DNA of 64,000 nt. It comes from Pseudomonas sp. JM0905a (GTDB lineage Bacteria > Pseudomonadota > Gammaproteobacteria > Pseudomonadales > Pseudomonadaceae). Made by a program: the position numbers and the translations under genes. Shown piece after piece: positions 50,848 to 59,992 of the stretch; the stretch's first letter is position 1; each line of letters starts with the position of its first letter. A model generated the notes under the pieces. It saw only the letters and a program-made list of their open reading frames with translations, had not been told where the DNA came from and made no database searches. Location: positions 372,001-436,000 of the forward strand of contig NZ_JACXBU010000004.1 in NCBI RefSeq assembly GCF_014700075.1, in the 5' to 3' direction.

Positions 50848-51546
50848 ATGAAGCAACTGCGCATCGGCCTGGTTGGCGACAGGGACGACAGCATCACCGC
50901 CCACCGCGCCATTCCGCGCGCCCTGGAACTCGCGGCCCAGGCAAGCGGGCGGGCGGTGCAGGGCATCTGGCTGGCGACGGACGGCCTCGGTGAAATCCGC
51001 TTCGACGACTTCCACGGCCTCTGGTGCGTCCCCGGCAGCCCCTACCGCGACACCGAAGGCGCCCTGGGTGCCATCACCCATGCGCGGCGCACTGCCCTGC
51101 CCTTCCTTGGCACCTGCGGCGGCTTCCAGCACGCGCTGCTGGAATATGCGCGCAACGTGCTTGGCTGGGCCGATGCCGAACACGCCGAAACCGCTCCCGG
51201 TGCCCAGCGTGCGGTGATCAGCCCCCTGCCCTGCGCCCTGCGGGAAACCCTGGAGCGTATCCAGCTACTCGCCGACTCGCGCCTGGCCGCAGCCTATGGC
51301 ACGCCCGAAGCCTTCGAGGGCTACCACTGCGGTTACGGCCTGAATCCAACCTTTCGCGAAGCACTCACCGAAGGGCCGCTGCGGGTCGCGGCCACCGACG
51401 CCGCGGGTGCGGTCAGGGCGGTGGAGCTGGAGGGCCATCCGTTCTTCGTCGCCACCCTGTTCCAGCCGGAGCGCGCCGCCCTGATCGGCCGCCTGCCGCC
51501 GCTGGTCGCGGCCTTCGTCAACGCCTGCCAGGAGCACGGCCAATGA
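50848..51546 (+). CDS. Class-I glutamine amidotransferase-like protein (CTP synthase C-terminal-related)
   Basis: 232 aa. N-terminus LRIGLVGDRDDSITAHRAIPRALELAA; nucleophile elbow PFLGTCGGFQHALLEYARNVLG with the Cys; C-terminal FVATLFQPERAALIG. In active class-I amidotransferases this last block reads HPE (catalytic His-Glu); here Gln replaces the His, so glutaminase activity is doubtful unless the subfamily uses another His (for example YHCGYGL). It overlaps the next gene by 4 bp and is divergent from a LysR regulator. Function unknown. Confidence 0.82.
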   Translation: MKQLRIGLVGDRDDSITAHRAIPRALELAAQASGRAVQGIWLATDGLGEIRFDDFHGLWCVPGSPYRDTEGALGAITHARRTALPFLGTCGGFQHALLEYARNVLGWADAEHAETAPGAQRAVISPLPCALRETLERIQLLADSRLAAAYGTPEAFEGYHCGYGLNPTFREALTEGPLRVAATDAAGAVRAVELEGHPFFVATLFQPERAALIGRLPPLVAAFVNACQEHGQ

Positions 51547-51863
51547 TCGCCCGCACGCCCGAGCCGCCCTACTACGCGGTGATCTTCACCTCCCTGCGCA
51601 GCGACTCCGAGCAGGACTACACCGCCACCGCCGAACGCATGCTGGAACTGGCGCGGGAGCAGCCGGGCTTCCTCGGTGTGGAGTCGGCCCGTGGCGCCGA
51701 CGGGCTGGGGATCACGGTGTCCTACTGGCGCGATGAAGAGTCCATTCGCACCTGGCGCGCCCAGGCCGAGCACCGCGAAGCGCAACGGCGTGGGCGGGCC
51801 GAGTGGTACCGGGCATTCCGCACGCGGGTGGCCTGTGTCGAGCGCGACTACGGGCTGGAGTGA
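51543..51863 (+). CDS. Antibiotic biosynthesis monooxygenase (ABM) domain protein
   Basis: 106 aa, ATG at 51543 overlapping the previous stop (ATGA). Single ferredoxin-like ABM domain: YYAVIFTSLRSDSEQDYTATAERMLELA, QPGFLGVESARGADGLGITVSYW, WRAQAEHREAQRRGRAEWY. Family members oxidise anthrone-type or haem substrates without cofactor or act as small quinol monooxygenases. It is translationally coupled to the amidotransferase-like gene. It converges with fruA, 9 bp apart. Confidence 0.88.
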   Translation: MIARTPEPPYYAVIFTSLRSDSEQDYTATAERMLELAREQPGFLGVESARGADGLGITVSYWRDEESIRTWRAQAEHREAQRRGRAEWYRAFRTRVACVERDYGLE

Positions 51864-51872
51864 AGCCCCGGC

Positions 51873-53612
51873 TCAGGCCGCCCGCTGCGACTCCAGCACC
51901 AGCTCCTGCTCGCCGCCGCGCTTGAGCGCAGCGTAGATCACCCCGGTGACCAGGCTGCCGGCGACTATGGCCAGCAGGTAGAGCAAGGCGTGGTTGATGG
52001 CGTTGGGGATCAGCAGCACGAACAGGCCGCCGTGGGGCGCCATCAACTTGCAGCCGAAGTACATGGACAGCGCGCCGGTGAGGGCACCGCCAGCAATGCT
52101 GGCCGGGATCACCCGCAGCGGGTCCTTGGCGGCGAAGGGAATCGCGCCTTCGGAGATGAAGCACAGCCCCAGCACCAGTGCCGCCTTGCCGGCTTCACGT
52201 TCGCTCTGAGCGAACTTGCGACGCATCAGCAGGGTGGCGATGCCCATGCCGATGGGCGGCACCATGCCGGCAGCCATGGTGGCGGCCATCGGCGCGTAGC
52301 TCTGGGAGGCCAGCAGGCCCACGGAGAACGCGTAGGCCGCCTTGTTGATGGGGCCGCCGAGGTCCACGCACATCATCCCGCCCAGCAGCAGGCCGAGGAG
52401 GATGGCGTTGGAGGTGCCCATGTTGTCGAGGAAGTGGGTAAGGCTGGCGAGCATGCCGGCCACCGGCTTGCCCACCACGTAGATCATCACCAGGCCGGTG
52501 AACAGGCTGGCGAGCAGCGGGATGATCAGGATCGGCTTCAGCGCCTCGACGCTCTGCGGCAGGTTCAAGTGGCGGTTGATGGCGCGTGCCGAGTAACCGG
52601 CGAGAAATCCGGCGATGATGCCGCCGATGAAACCCGCACCGAGCGTGCTGGCCAGCAGCCCGCCGATCATGCCCGGCGCGAGACCCGGCCGGTCGGCGAT
52701 GGAATAGGCGATGTAGCCAGCCAGCAACGGCACCATCAGCTTGAACGCCGCCTCGCCGCCGATCTGCATCAGCGCGGCGGCCAGGGTGCCCTCCTCCTTG
52801 AATGCCTCGATGCCGAAGACGAAGGACAGGGCGATCAGCAAGCCACCCGCCACCACCATCGGCAGCATGTAGGACACCCCGGTGAGCAGGTGTTTGTAGG
52901 CGCCCTTGGGTTCAGCCTTGGCCTTGCCGGCCTGGGCGTCGGCACCGGCCTTGGCGTCCTGTAACTGGCCTTCGCTCAAGGCGCGCTTTAGGGTGTTTTC
53001 GGATTGTTTGAGGGCAACCCCCGTGCCGCAGCGGAAGACCTTCTTGCCGGCAAAACGGGCCGTGTCCACCTCGATATCAGTGGCCAGCAGCACCGCATCG
53101 GCGGCGGCGATGGCTTCAGGCGTCAGCGGATCACGGGCGCCCACCGAGCCCTGGGTTTCCACCTGGAGATCGATGCCCAGACACTGGGCCGATTGTTTCA
53201 ACGCCTCGGCCGCCATGAAGGTGTGGGCCACGCCCGTTGGGCAGGCGGTGACGGCGACGACACGCGGTCGGGAAGCGACGGCGGCGAGCGGTGCTTCGGG
53301 TTGCTGTTCGCCGGCCTCGACGGCAGCGCGCAGGAGGAAGGCTTCGCTGTCGCGCAGGGCCTCGCTTGGGCTGGCGATGAACAGGCGCTTGCCGGCGAAG
53401 CGCGAGAGGTCCAGCGCGCCGCTCTTCACCACCAGCACCCAGTCGGCGGCCTCCAGGGTAGAGGCGGACAGCGCGTTCTCCGGATGCTGCGGGTCCACGA
53501 CTTCGACGCTGGTGCTCCAGCCCAGGCGCTGGGCGGCGGCATCCAGCAAGCGTGCGCAGAGCACGCTGGTGACCATGCCATTGGGGCAGGCGGTGACTAT
53601 GGCGAGTTTCAT
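51873..53612 (-). CDS. fruA: PTS fructose transporter subunit EIIBC
   Basis: 579 aa. A duplicated EIIB: the first copy (VTACPNGMVTSVLCARLL) and the second, catalytic one (VTACPTGVAHTFMAAEALK with the phosphorylated Cys, from about residue 115). The EIIC membrane domain (residues ~235-570, about ten helices) follows with MVPPIGMGIATLLMRRKF and SEGAIPFAAKDPLRVIPAS. It imports fructose and releases fructose-1-phosphate. It overlaps fruK by 4 bp; last gene of fruBKA. Confidence 0.96.
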   Translation of the reverse strand: MKLAIVTACPNGMVTSVLCARLLDAAAQRLGWSTSVEVVDPQHPENALSASTLEAADWVLVVKSGALDLSRFAGKRLFIASPSEALRDSEAFLLRAAVEAGEQQPEAPLAAVASRPRVVAVTACPTGVAHTFMAAEALKQSAQCLGIDLQVETQGSVGARDPLTPEAIAAADAVLLATDIEVDTARFAGKKVFRCGTGVALKQSENTLKRALSEGQLQDAKAGADAQAGKAKAEPKGAYKHLLTGVSYMLPMVVAGGLLIALSFVFGIEAFKEEGTLAAALMQIGGEAAFKLMVPLLAGYIAYSIADRPGLAPGMIGGLLASTLGAGFIGGIIAGFLAGYSARAINRHLNLPQSVEALKPILIIPLLASLFTGLVMIYVVGKPVAGMLASLTHFLDNMGTSNAILLGLLLGGMMCVDLGGPINKAAYAFSVGLLASQSYAPMAATMAAGMVPPIGMGIATLLMRRKFAQSEREAGKAALVLGLCFISEGAIPFAAKDPLRVIPASIAGGALTGALSMYFGCKLMAPHGGLFVLLIPNAINHALLYLLAIVAGSLVTGVIYAALKRGGEQELVLESQRAA

Positions 53613-54565
53613 CGGGACACCTCTTGTTGTTCTGGCAGCGCCTGGACCGCGACGGCGCCTTCGAGCTGTTGCAGTTGCGCGGCATCGCTGATGCCGAAGC
53701 CCACCTGGGTCACTGCCTGGGCGGCGATGGCGGTGGCGTGGCGCAGGATGCGCTCGGCCGGCCAGCCGCTGAGCAGGCCATGGACCATGCCGGCCAGCAG
53801 GGAATCACCCGCGCCTACGGTGCTGGCCACGACCACCCGCGGCGGCTGGGCATGCAGGGCGAGGCCGGGGCCGAACCAACTCACGCCAGCAGCCCCCTGG
53901 GAAATGACGACCTGCTCGACCCCTTGTGCCTGAAGTCGGTTGGCCTCTTCGCGCTGGGACTCAATGTCATGCACAGCCCGGCCACGGAGTTCGCCCAGCT
54001 CATCGGTGTTCGGCTTGATCAGCCAGGGCGCGGCGAGCAGGCCAGCGCGCAGGGCTTCGCCGCTGGTGTCCAGGGCCACCTTCAGGCCGAGATGCTTGAG
54101 CCGGGTGATCAGTTCGGCGAGATAACCCGGCTCGACGCCACGGGGCAGGCTGCCGGCCACCACCGCCAGGTCATGGCCCGGCGCAACTGACTCCAGCCGA
54201 GCCATCAGCTCATTCTGGGCAGCGGTATCGATCACCGGGCCGGGGCCGTTGATGTCGGTGATGCGCCCATCCGCTTCCGCCAGCTTGATGTTGCTACGGG
54301 TTTCGCCGGGTACACGGACGAAGGCATCGACGAAGCTGCGCCGGGCGAACAGCGTTTCGAAGGCGTCAGCGTTGTCCGCGCCCAGGAAGCCCGCGACGCT
54401 GAGGCTGTGGCCAAGGTCCGCCAGCACCTGGGCGACGTTCACGCCCTTGCCCGCGGCATGGCTGACCTGGGCCAGGCTGCGGTTGACCTGGCCGGGCTCC
54501 AGGCGGTCGAGGCGCAGGGTCAGGTCCAGGGCGGGGTTCAGGGTAAGGGTGAGGATGCGAGCCAT
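53609..54565 (-). CDS. fruK: 1-phosphofructokinase
   Basis: 318 aa. PfkB fold: ILTLTLNPALDLTLRLDRLEPG at the N-terminus, AAGKGVNVAQVLADLGH (sugar binding), and VASTVGAGDSLLAGMVHGLL with the catalytic Asp and anion hole near residue 250. It phosphorylates fructose-1-phosphate to fructose-1,6-bisphosphate with ATP. It overlaps fruB by 1 bp and fruA by 4 bp. Confidence 0.96.
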   Translation of the reverse strand: MARILTLTLNPALDLTLRLDRLEPGQVNRSLAQVSHAAGKGVNVAQVLADLGHSLSVAGFLGADNADAFETLFARRSFVDAFVRVPGETRSNIKLAEADGRITDINGPGPVIDTAAQNELMARLESVAPGHDLAVVAGSLPRGVEPGYLAELITRLKHLGLKVALDTSGEALRAGLLAAPWLIKPNTDELGELRGRAVHDIESQREEANRLQAQGVEQVVISQGAAGVSWFGPGLALHAQPPRVVVASTVGAGDSLLAGMVHGLLSGWPAERILRHATAIAAQAVTQVGFGISDAAQLQQLEGAVAVQALPEQQEVSR

Positions 54566-57426
54566 CAGAAGCGCTCCGCCAGTTCGCGCACGGCAGCCGC
54601 GCTTTCCAAGGTCAGGGCGTCCTGGGCCAGCTCGCGGGCGGCGCTGAGGCTGAATTCGCGCACCCGAGCCTTGACCTCGGCAATGCCACCGGCAGACAGG
54701 CTCAGCTCATCCACCCCCAGGCCCACCAGCAGCGGTACCGCCAGCGGGTTGCCGGCCAGTTCGCCGCAGACGCCCACCCATTTGCCCTGGGCATGGGCCG
54801 CGCGCACGGTGAGGTCGATCAGTTGCAGCACCGCCGGATGCAGGCCATCGGCCTGGGCGGACAGCGTCGGGTGGCCGCGGTCGATGGCCAGGCAGTACTG
54901 GGTCAGGTCGTTGGTGCCGATGCTGAAGAAGTCCACTTCGCGGGCCAGTACGGGGGCGATCAGCGCGGCGGACGGCACCTCGACCATGATCCCCAGTTGC
55001 AGGTCCGCCTGGGGAATGTCGCCTGCCACCTTCAACGCCATGTCGCGCGCCTGGCGCCACTCGTCGACCGTGCCGACCATGGGGAACATGATGCGCAGCG
55101 GCCGGCCCTGGCTGGCCTGCATCAGCGCGCGCAACTGGGTTTCCATCAGGTGTGGGCGCTGCAGGGTCAGGCGCACGCCGCGTACGCCGAGGAAGGGGTT
55201 CTCCTCTTCCGCGACCGGCCAGTAGGGCAAGGGTTTGTCGCCGCCGACGTCCAGGGTGCGGGCCACCAGCGGGCGGCCGTCCAGGGCGTCGAACACGCGC
55301 CGGTACTCGGTCTCCTGGGTGGCCAGGTCCGGCGCCTGCGGGAGGGCCATGAAGATGAATTCGGTACGCAGCAGACCCACACCTTCCGCACCCTGGGCCA
55401 CCGCCTTGGCAGCGCCCGCGCTGTCGCCCAGGTTGGCGCAGATTTCCACCCGGTGGCCGTCACGGGTCAGGGCCGGCTCCAGCTTGTGGGTATCGGCCAA
55501 TTGCAGCCGGCGCTGGCGGCTTTCCTGCTCCTGGTGGGCGCGTTGCAGTTGCCCTTCATCCGGGCAAACGACCAGGCGACCACGCTGGCCATCCAGCAGC
55601 AGCGGTGTACGCGGTTCCAGCAGCAGCACGCCGGCCCCGGCCCCCACCAGCGCGGGAATGCCCAGGGCGCGGGCGACGATGGCGCTGTGGGAGGTGGCCC
55701 CGCCACGGGCGGTGAGGATGCCGGCGACGCGGTCGCGGTCCAGGCGCGCCACATCGGACGGCGCCATTTCGTCCATCACCAGGATGTAGGGTTCGTCCGG
55801 TTCGGGAGCCTCTTCCACACCGCAAAGCTGGGCCAGCACACGGCGGCCGATATCCCGCAGGTCGGCGGCGCGCTCGGCCAGCAGGGCGTCGTGCAGGCCT
55901 TCCTGCTGGGTGGCGGCGCTCTCCACCACGGCCATCCAGGCGGCGGCCGCGCTTTCGCCCTGTTTCAGGCGAGCGTCCACTTCGTCGCCCAGTTCCGGGT
56001 CGGCGAGCATTTCCAGGTGGGTGATGAAGATGTCGCGAATGGCTTTGGCCTCGCTACGCAGCACCAGGCCCTCGATGTCGACGCGCACATGGCCGATGGC
56101 CCGTTGCAGGCGCTCACGCTCGAAACCGGGGGACTCGCCACGCAGCGGATAGTCGAATTCCTTGCGCAGGTGGATATGCGCCGGCCCCACCGCGATGCCG
56201 GGTGCCGCGGGCACCGCCTGGAGCTGGCTGCCGGCGGCTGGCGCGGTGGGCGCCGGGGTTTCGCACAACTCTTGCGACACAGCCGCATCGGCGGTCGGCA
56301 AGGGTTCGACCTCCTCGCCCAACCCCTGCTCGATGGCGGCCTTGAGCGCCGGCAACGCGGCGTCGGCGATGGCCGGCTCGGCGAGCAGTTCGATCACCTG
56401 GCCACGACGAACGCCCAGGCCCAGCAGCTTGCTCAGGCTCTTGGCGGACACGGCCGCGACAACGCTGTCCGCCACCCGCAGACGGATCTCGCCGTCGAAG
56501 GACTTGGCCAGTTGCACCAGTTCCTTGGCCGGACGCGCGTGCAGGCCATGGGCATTGGCCAGCACCAGGCGCAGGCAGGGCCAGTCGGGCTGGACCTCGC
56601 CCCCGAGGGCTTCGAGCACCGCGCGACGCTGCGTGGCGCGGGCCAGCTCACGGCCCCGGCCCTCGATCAGCAAGGCGCACAGGCGTTCCAGCAGGGCCAG
56701 GTGGGCATCACCCAGGCTGGCCAGGCAGAACAGGCCGTAGAGGGGCTGGTCGAGGTAGCGCAGGGGCTTTTCCGGGGTCAGGTAGGCAAGTCCGGGGCGT
56801 TGCACCGACTGGTCGCTGTGCAGCCACCAGAGGCCATCGCCCAGGGGCAGCGGCTCGCCCTGCAACAAGGCGGCGGCAAAGCTGCCTCCCACGCATTCGG
56901 CACGGCGCAGCAGGCGACCGCCCTGCAGAACCAGCTCGTCGTAGTCCTCCACGGGCACGCCGAGGCCGATCAACTGGTCGTCCAGCGCCAGTTCCTGTGG
57001 GGCGCTCTGCAGCAGCTTGAGGATGTCATCCGGGGTTTCGGCGCGGCGCAGCTCGCTGCCGAGGTCGGCCTCGCCCAGGGCGCGGGTGAGGACCTGCAAC
57101 AGGCGCAGGTGTTCATCGGACCGGGCGGCGATACCGATGGCCAGGTAGACGATCTGTCCGCCGCCCCAGTCCACCCCCTCGGGGAACTGCATCAGGCGCA
57201 CGCCGGTGGTGATCACCAGGTCGCGGGTCTGCGGCGTGCCGTGGGGAATGGCGATGCCCTGGCCGAGGAAGGTGCTGCCCTGGGCTTCGCGTGCTTCAAG
57301 GCCGGCGAGGTAACCCGGCGTCACCAGGCCGTCGCCCTCCAGCAGTTCCGCCAGCAGGCGCAATGCGGACGCCTTGTCCGCCGCCACCAGGCCCATGGAA
57401 ATCTGCCCTGCGGTCAGTTCGAGCAT
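54565..57426 (-). CDS. fruB: Multiphosphoryl transfer protein (EIIA-HPr-EI fusion)
   Basis: 953 aa. Order: EIIA-Fru (residues ~1-145, phospho-His in GIAIPHGTPQTRD), a linker region resembling a degenerate second EIIA-like segment (~155-275), HPr (~285-370, NAHGLHARPAKELVQLAK with the phospho-His), and Enzyme I (~405-950: phospho-His in TARGGATSHSAIVARALG, VGLLRTEFIFM, PMVGTVDEW, active Cys in VGVCGELAGNPLAVPLLVGLG). It passes phosphate from PEP down to FruA, making the operon self-sufficient. First gene of fruBKA. Confidence 0.96.
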   Translation of the reverse strand: MLELTAGQISMGLVAADKASALRLLAELLEGDGLVTPGYLAGLEAREAQGSTFLGQGIAIPHGTPQTRDLVITTGVRLMQFPEGVDWGGGQIVYLAIGIAARSDEHLRLLQVLTRALGEADLGSELRRAETPDDILKLLQSAPQELALDDQLIGLGVPVEDYDELVLQGGRLLRRAECVGGSFAAALLQGEPLPLGDGLWWLHSDQSVQRPGLAYLTPEKPLRYLDQPLYGLFCLASLGDAHLALLERLCALLIEGRGRELARATQRRAVLEALGGEVQPDWPCLRLVLANAHGLHARPAKELVQLAKSFDGEIRLRVADSVVAAVSAKSLSKLLGLGVRRGQVIELLAEPAIADAALPALKAAIEQGLGEEVEPLPTADAAVSQELCETPAPTAPAAGSQLQAVPAAPGIAVGPAHIHLRKEFDYPLRGESPGFERERLQRAIGHVRVDIEGLVLRSEAKAIRDIFITHLEMLADPELGDEVDARLKQGESAAAAWMAVVESAATQQEGLHDALLAERAADLRDIGRRVLAQLCGVEEAPEPDEPYILVMDEMAPSDVARLDRDRVAGILTARGGATSHSAIVARALGIPALVGAGAGVLLLEPRTPLLLDGQRGRLVVCPDEGQLQRAHQEQESRQRRLQLADTHKLEPALTRDGHRVEICANLGDSAGAAKAVAQGAEGVGLLRTEFIFMALPQAPDLATQETEYRRVFDALDGRPLVARTLDVGGDKPLPYWPVAEEENPFLGVRGVRLTLQRPHLMETQLRALMQASQGRPLRIMFPMVGTVDEWRQARDMALKVAGDIPQADLQLGIMVEVPSAALIAPVLAREVDFFSIGTNDLTQYCLAIDRGHPTLSAQADGLHPAVLQLIDLTVRAAHAQGKWVGVCGELAGNPLAVPLLVGLGVDELSLSAGGIAEVKARVREFSLSAARELAQDALTLESAAAVRELAERF

Positions 57427-57529
57427 CGCATCACCTCTCCGGGCCTTGCGCCCTTCTTATCGTTGTCACCTGCCATCAGCAGCGTTTCCAATCGTCGTCC
57501 CGATTGGCAAAAGCGTAGACAGAACGCCT

Positions 57530-57543
57530 GCTGAATCGTTTCA
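57530..57543. promoter_or_regulatory. FruR/Cra-type operator
   Basis: GCTGAATCGTTTCA, an exact fit to the E. coli Cra consensus RSTGAAWCSNTHHW, in the fruB-fruR divergent region, 104 bp upstream of fruB. A half-similar GCGTTTCCAATC lies at about 57482-57493 and could be a second site. Confidence 0.78.
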
Positions 57544-57629
57544 CTAAACTGAGCAGGCACGTTACTCGATAATCTTCGATTCTTGAAGCCCGCCCGATGA
57601 AACACATACGCATAACAGGAGTCGTCAAC

Positions 57630-58610
57630 GTGAAGCTCAGCGATATCGCCCGCCTGGCCGGTGTTTCGGTGACCACCGCCAGCTACGTGATCAACGGCAA
57701 GGCCGAGCAGAAGCGCATCAGCCCGGCGACCGTGGAGCGCGTGCAGGCGGTGGTGGACGAGCATGGCTTCAAGCCCAACCCGCAGGCCGCCGGCCTGCGC
57801 AGCCGGCAGACGCGCACCCTGGGCTTCATCCTTCCGGACCTGGAAAACCCCAGCTATGCCCGCCTGGCCAAACTGCTGGAACAGGGCGCCCGGGCGCGGG
57901 GCTACCAGTTGCTGATCGCCAGCTCCGACGACGAGCCGGACAGCGAGCGGCAGTTGCTCAAGCTGTTCCGTGCGCGCCGCTGCGACGCCCTGATCGTCGC
58001 CAGCTGCCTGCCGCCCGAGGACGACAGCCTGGAGCAACTGCTGGACGAAGGCCTGCCGGTGATCGCCGTCGACCGGGTGCGCAATCCACAACGCTTCTGC
58101 ACGGTGGTCAGCGATGACCGCCAGGCCAGCCAGCAGCTCACCCGCAGCTTGCTGGAACCCCGGCCGCGCCGCGTCGCCCTGCTCGGCGCACGTCCGGACC
58201 TGCCCATCAGCGCCGAGCGCAGCGCAGGCTTCCACGACGCCCTGCAGGGGCTCAAGTGCGAGGCGCTGGAACTCCAGGGAGAAGAGTTCAGCCGCGAGTG
58301 TGGTCGGCGCCTGATGGGCGACCTGCTGCAACGGGGCGAGCTGCCGGATGTGCTGATCACCACCGCCTACGTGCTGCTGGCAGGTGTCCTCGACGCCCTG
58401 CGCGAGCATGGCGACTGGCCCCTGCGGATGCGCGTGGGCACCTTCGGCGATACACAGTTGCTGGACTTCCTGCCCCTGCCGGTGAATTCCATGTACCAGC
58501 AGCATGAGCTGATCGCCGACCAGGTGCTCGGGCTGGCGCTGGCAGCGGTGGAACAGGCGCGCTACGAACCCGGCGTGCGTGGTGTGGCGCGCAGGCTCAA
58601 GGAGCGCTGA
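57630..58610 (+). CDS. fruR: LacI-family fructose operon regulator
   Basis: 326 aa from a GTG at 57630 with AGGAG 9 nt upstream, giving the family start VKLSDIARLAGVSVTTASYV (first residue read as Met); an ATG at 57597 is the alternative. The LacI HTH is followed by the hinge helix (NPQAAGLRSRQTRTLGFI) and a periplasmic-binding-like effector domain. FruR of pseudomonads represses fruBKA and is relieved by fructose-1-phosphate. It is divergent from fruB with a consensus operator between. Confidence 0.95.
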   Translation: MKLSDIARLAGVSVTTASYVINGKAEQKRISPATVERVQAVVDEHGFKPNPQAAGLRSRQTRTLGFILPDLENPSYARLAKLLEQGARARGYQLLIASSDDEPDSERQLLKLFRARRCDALIVASCLPPEDDSLEQLLDEGLPVIAVDRVRNPQRFCTVVSDDRQASQQLTRSLLEPRPRRVALLGARPDLPISAERSAGFHDALQGLKCEALELQGEEFSRECGRRLMGDLLQRGELPDVLITTAYVLLAGVLDALREHGDWPLRMRVGTFGDTQLLDFLPLPVNSMYQQHELIADQVLGLALAAVEQARYEPGVRGVARRLKER

Positions 58611-58647
58611 AGGCTTTGGCTATGTCTGTGTGGAGTGTTGCAAGAAA

Positions 58648-58959
58648 GTCCTGAGCCAAGCTGCTTGCCGAGTTCTGCGGATGTTTCTGGTTTCGCCTTC
58701 CCAGGCGAGTCCCTTTCTCAAACGCCAGAAAGGAACCAAAGGGCTTGCCCCTGCATCCGGGTCCGGCTTCGCCGAACTTCCCTCCCTCCATCGCTGCGCC
58801 GGGGGCACGGCGAGAGGGGCCATCCATGGCCCCACACGCCTCTCGCGGCATCCATGCCGCTCGTCCCCCTCTGCAACGATTCCGCTCGGCCTCCTGAAGG
58901 GGCGGAGTCGCTGCCCCACCTCGGTTGCTCAGTTTCAGGCCGCAAGCTGCTTCAGGATT
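58648..58959 (-). repeat. Long dispersed repeat, copy B (about 312 bp, inverted relative to copy A)
   Basis: From gtcctgagccaagc to gctgcttcaggatt. Its reverse complement matches 45304-45672 nearly end to end (shared blocks include gagcggcatggatgccgcga, atggcccctctcgccgtgcc and gatgcaggggcaagc), lacking copy A's ~62 bp internal segment. The gene-free stretch 58611-59145 holds this repeat, one short repeat and nothing else recognisable. Confidence 0.85.
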
Positions 58960-58980
58960 GTTTGGACCTCGCCGGCGCGA

Positions 58981-59025
58981 GTCACCCCTCTCCTCTTCAG
59001 GGAGAGGGGCGGGGGTGAGGGCTAT
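58981..59025. repeat. ctctcc...ggagag intergenic repeat
   Basis: gtcacccctctcctcttcagggagaggggcgggggtgaggg, the same family as 2992-3030, 23383-23420 and 45240-45285, immediately beside the long repeat, just as at copy A. Confidence 0.6.
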
Positions 59026-59145
59026 ACCAGGCTGGCGCGGAGTCGGGGAAAACCTTCGCTAGAAAGATCGCTTCAACATTGCAACAGCCAACGCCAGAGG
59101 AGCTAATGCGTTGCCCCCACAGCGCACCACGCCCTGCCTCCATCC

Positions 59146-59922
59146 TCAAACCGACGAGAAACAGTTATCCACAAAGAGGTGCGCGCCACTGACAAAGGAC
59201 GCCTCGTCCGACGCCAGGAACAGCGCGGCACGCGCCACTTCCTCCGGCTCGCACAAGCGCCCCTGCTGCGCAGCAATGGCAGCCTCGCTGGCATCCACAC
59301 CCATCGCCTGCAGTTCCTTCATCTCGCGAATGCCGTGGGCCGTGCGGATGAAGCCCGGCGCGACGGCGTTGCAGCGGATGCCACGATCCCGGAACTCGAC
59401 GGCGATGGCCCGGGCGAACATCTGGCAGGCACCTTTGGTGGCGTTGTAGACCACCTCGCCGGGCGTGGCGTACTCCGCCGAGATGGACGAGGTGCAGATG
59501 ATGCTGCCCTTACCCTTGGCCAGCATCTGCGGGAGTACGGCGCGGGTCATCAGGTACATGCTCTTGACGTTGACCGCCATCAGCCAGTCCCACTCGTCCT
59601 CCTCGACATCGAGGAACGGTTTCACGATCAGCGTGCCGGCGTGATTGAACAGCACATCCGCGCCACCGAACGCGGCCTCCCCCGCCGCCACCGCCGACCG
59701 CACCTGGTCGGCACGGGACACATCGGCCCCCACGCCAATCGCCTCGCCCCCGTCTGCCTTGATCTGCCTGGCCACTTCCATGGCGGCATCGGCGTTGCGG
59801 TCGACTATCACCACCCTGGCGCCCTCGGCGGCGAACAGCCGGCTGGCGGCTTCCCCACAACCGCCCGCGCCGCCGCTGATGATGGCGACCTTGTTGAGCA
59901 GGCGCTGACCTTGAGCGTGCAT
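59146..59922 (-). CDS. Short-chain dehydrogenase/reductase (FabG-like)
   Basis: 258 aa from the ATG at 59922 (GAGGTG upstream). Rossmann motif IISGGAGGCGEAASRLFAAEGA, VIVDRNADA (NAD-preferring acidic residue), NHAG, catalytic Ser in IICTSSISAEYATPG and YNATKGA with Tyr and Lys, and the C-terminal VARAALFLASDEASFVSGAHLFVDN. A classical cyclohexanol/3-oxoacyl-type oxidoreductase; substrate unknown. It is downstream of the FeaR-like regulator gene on the same strand (70 bp). Confidence 0.92.
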   Translation of the reverse strand: MHAQGQRLLNKVAIISGGAGGCGEAASRLFAAEGARVVIVDRNADAAMEVARQIKADGGEAIGVGADVSRADQVRSAVAAGEAAFGGADVLFNHAGTLIVKPFLDVEEDEWDWLMAVNVKSMYLMTRAVLPQMLAKGKGSIICTSSISAEYATPGEVVYNATKGACQMFARAIAVEFRDRGIRCNAVAPGFIRTAHGIREMKELQAMGVDASEAAIAAQQGRLCEPEEVARAALFLASDEASFVSGAHLFVDNCFSSV

Positions 59923-59992
59923 GGCGTACACCTCGCGACGATGGGGGCTGTCAAACCAGCCTAGCCCACAACCGCAGCGGTTACGGGCAGCG

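Noticed and set aside
54793-57534. A 913-codon open frame antisense to fruB, and similar long antisense frames at 661-2064, 3023-4633, 7323-8957 and 38422-40251.
   Set aside because: They mirror real genes on the other strand, have low-complexity Gly/Ala/Arg/His-rich products without domains or ribosome sites, and are expected in GC-rich DNA.
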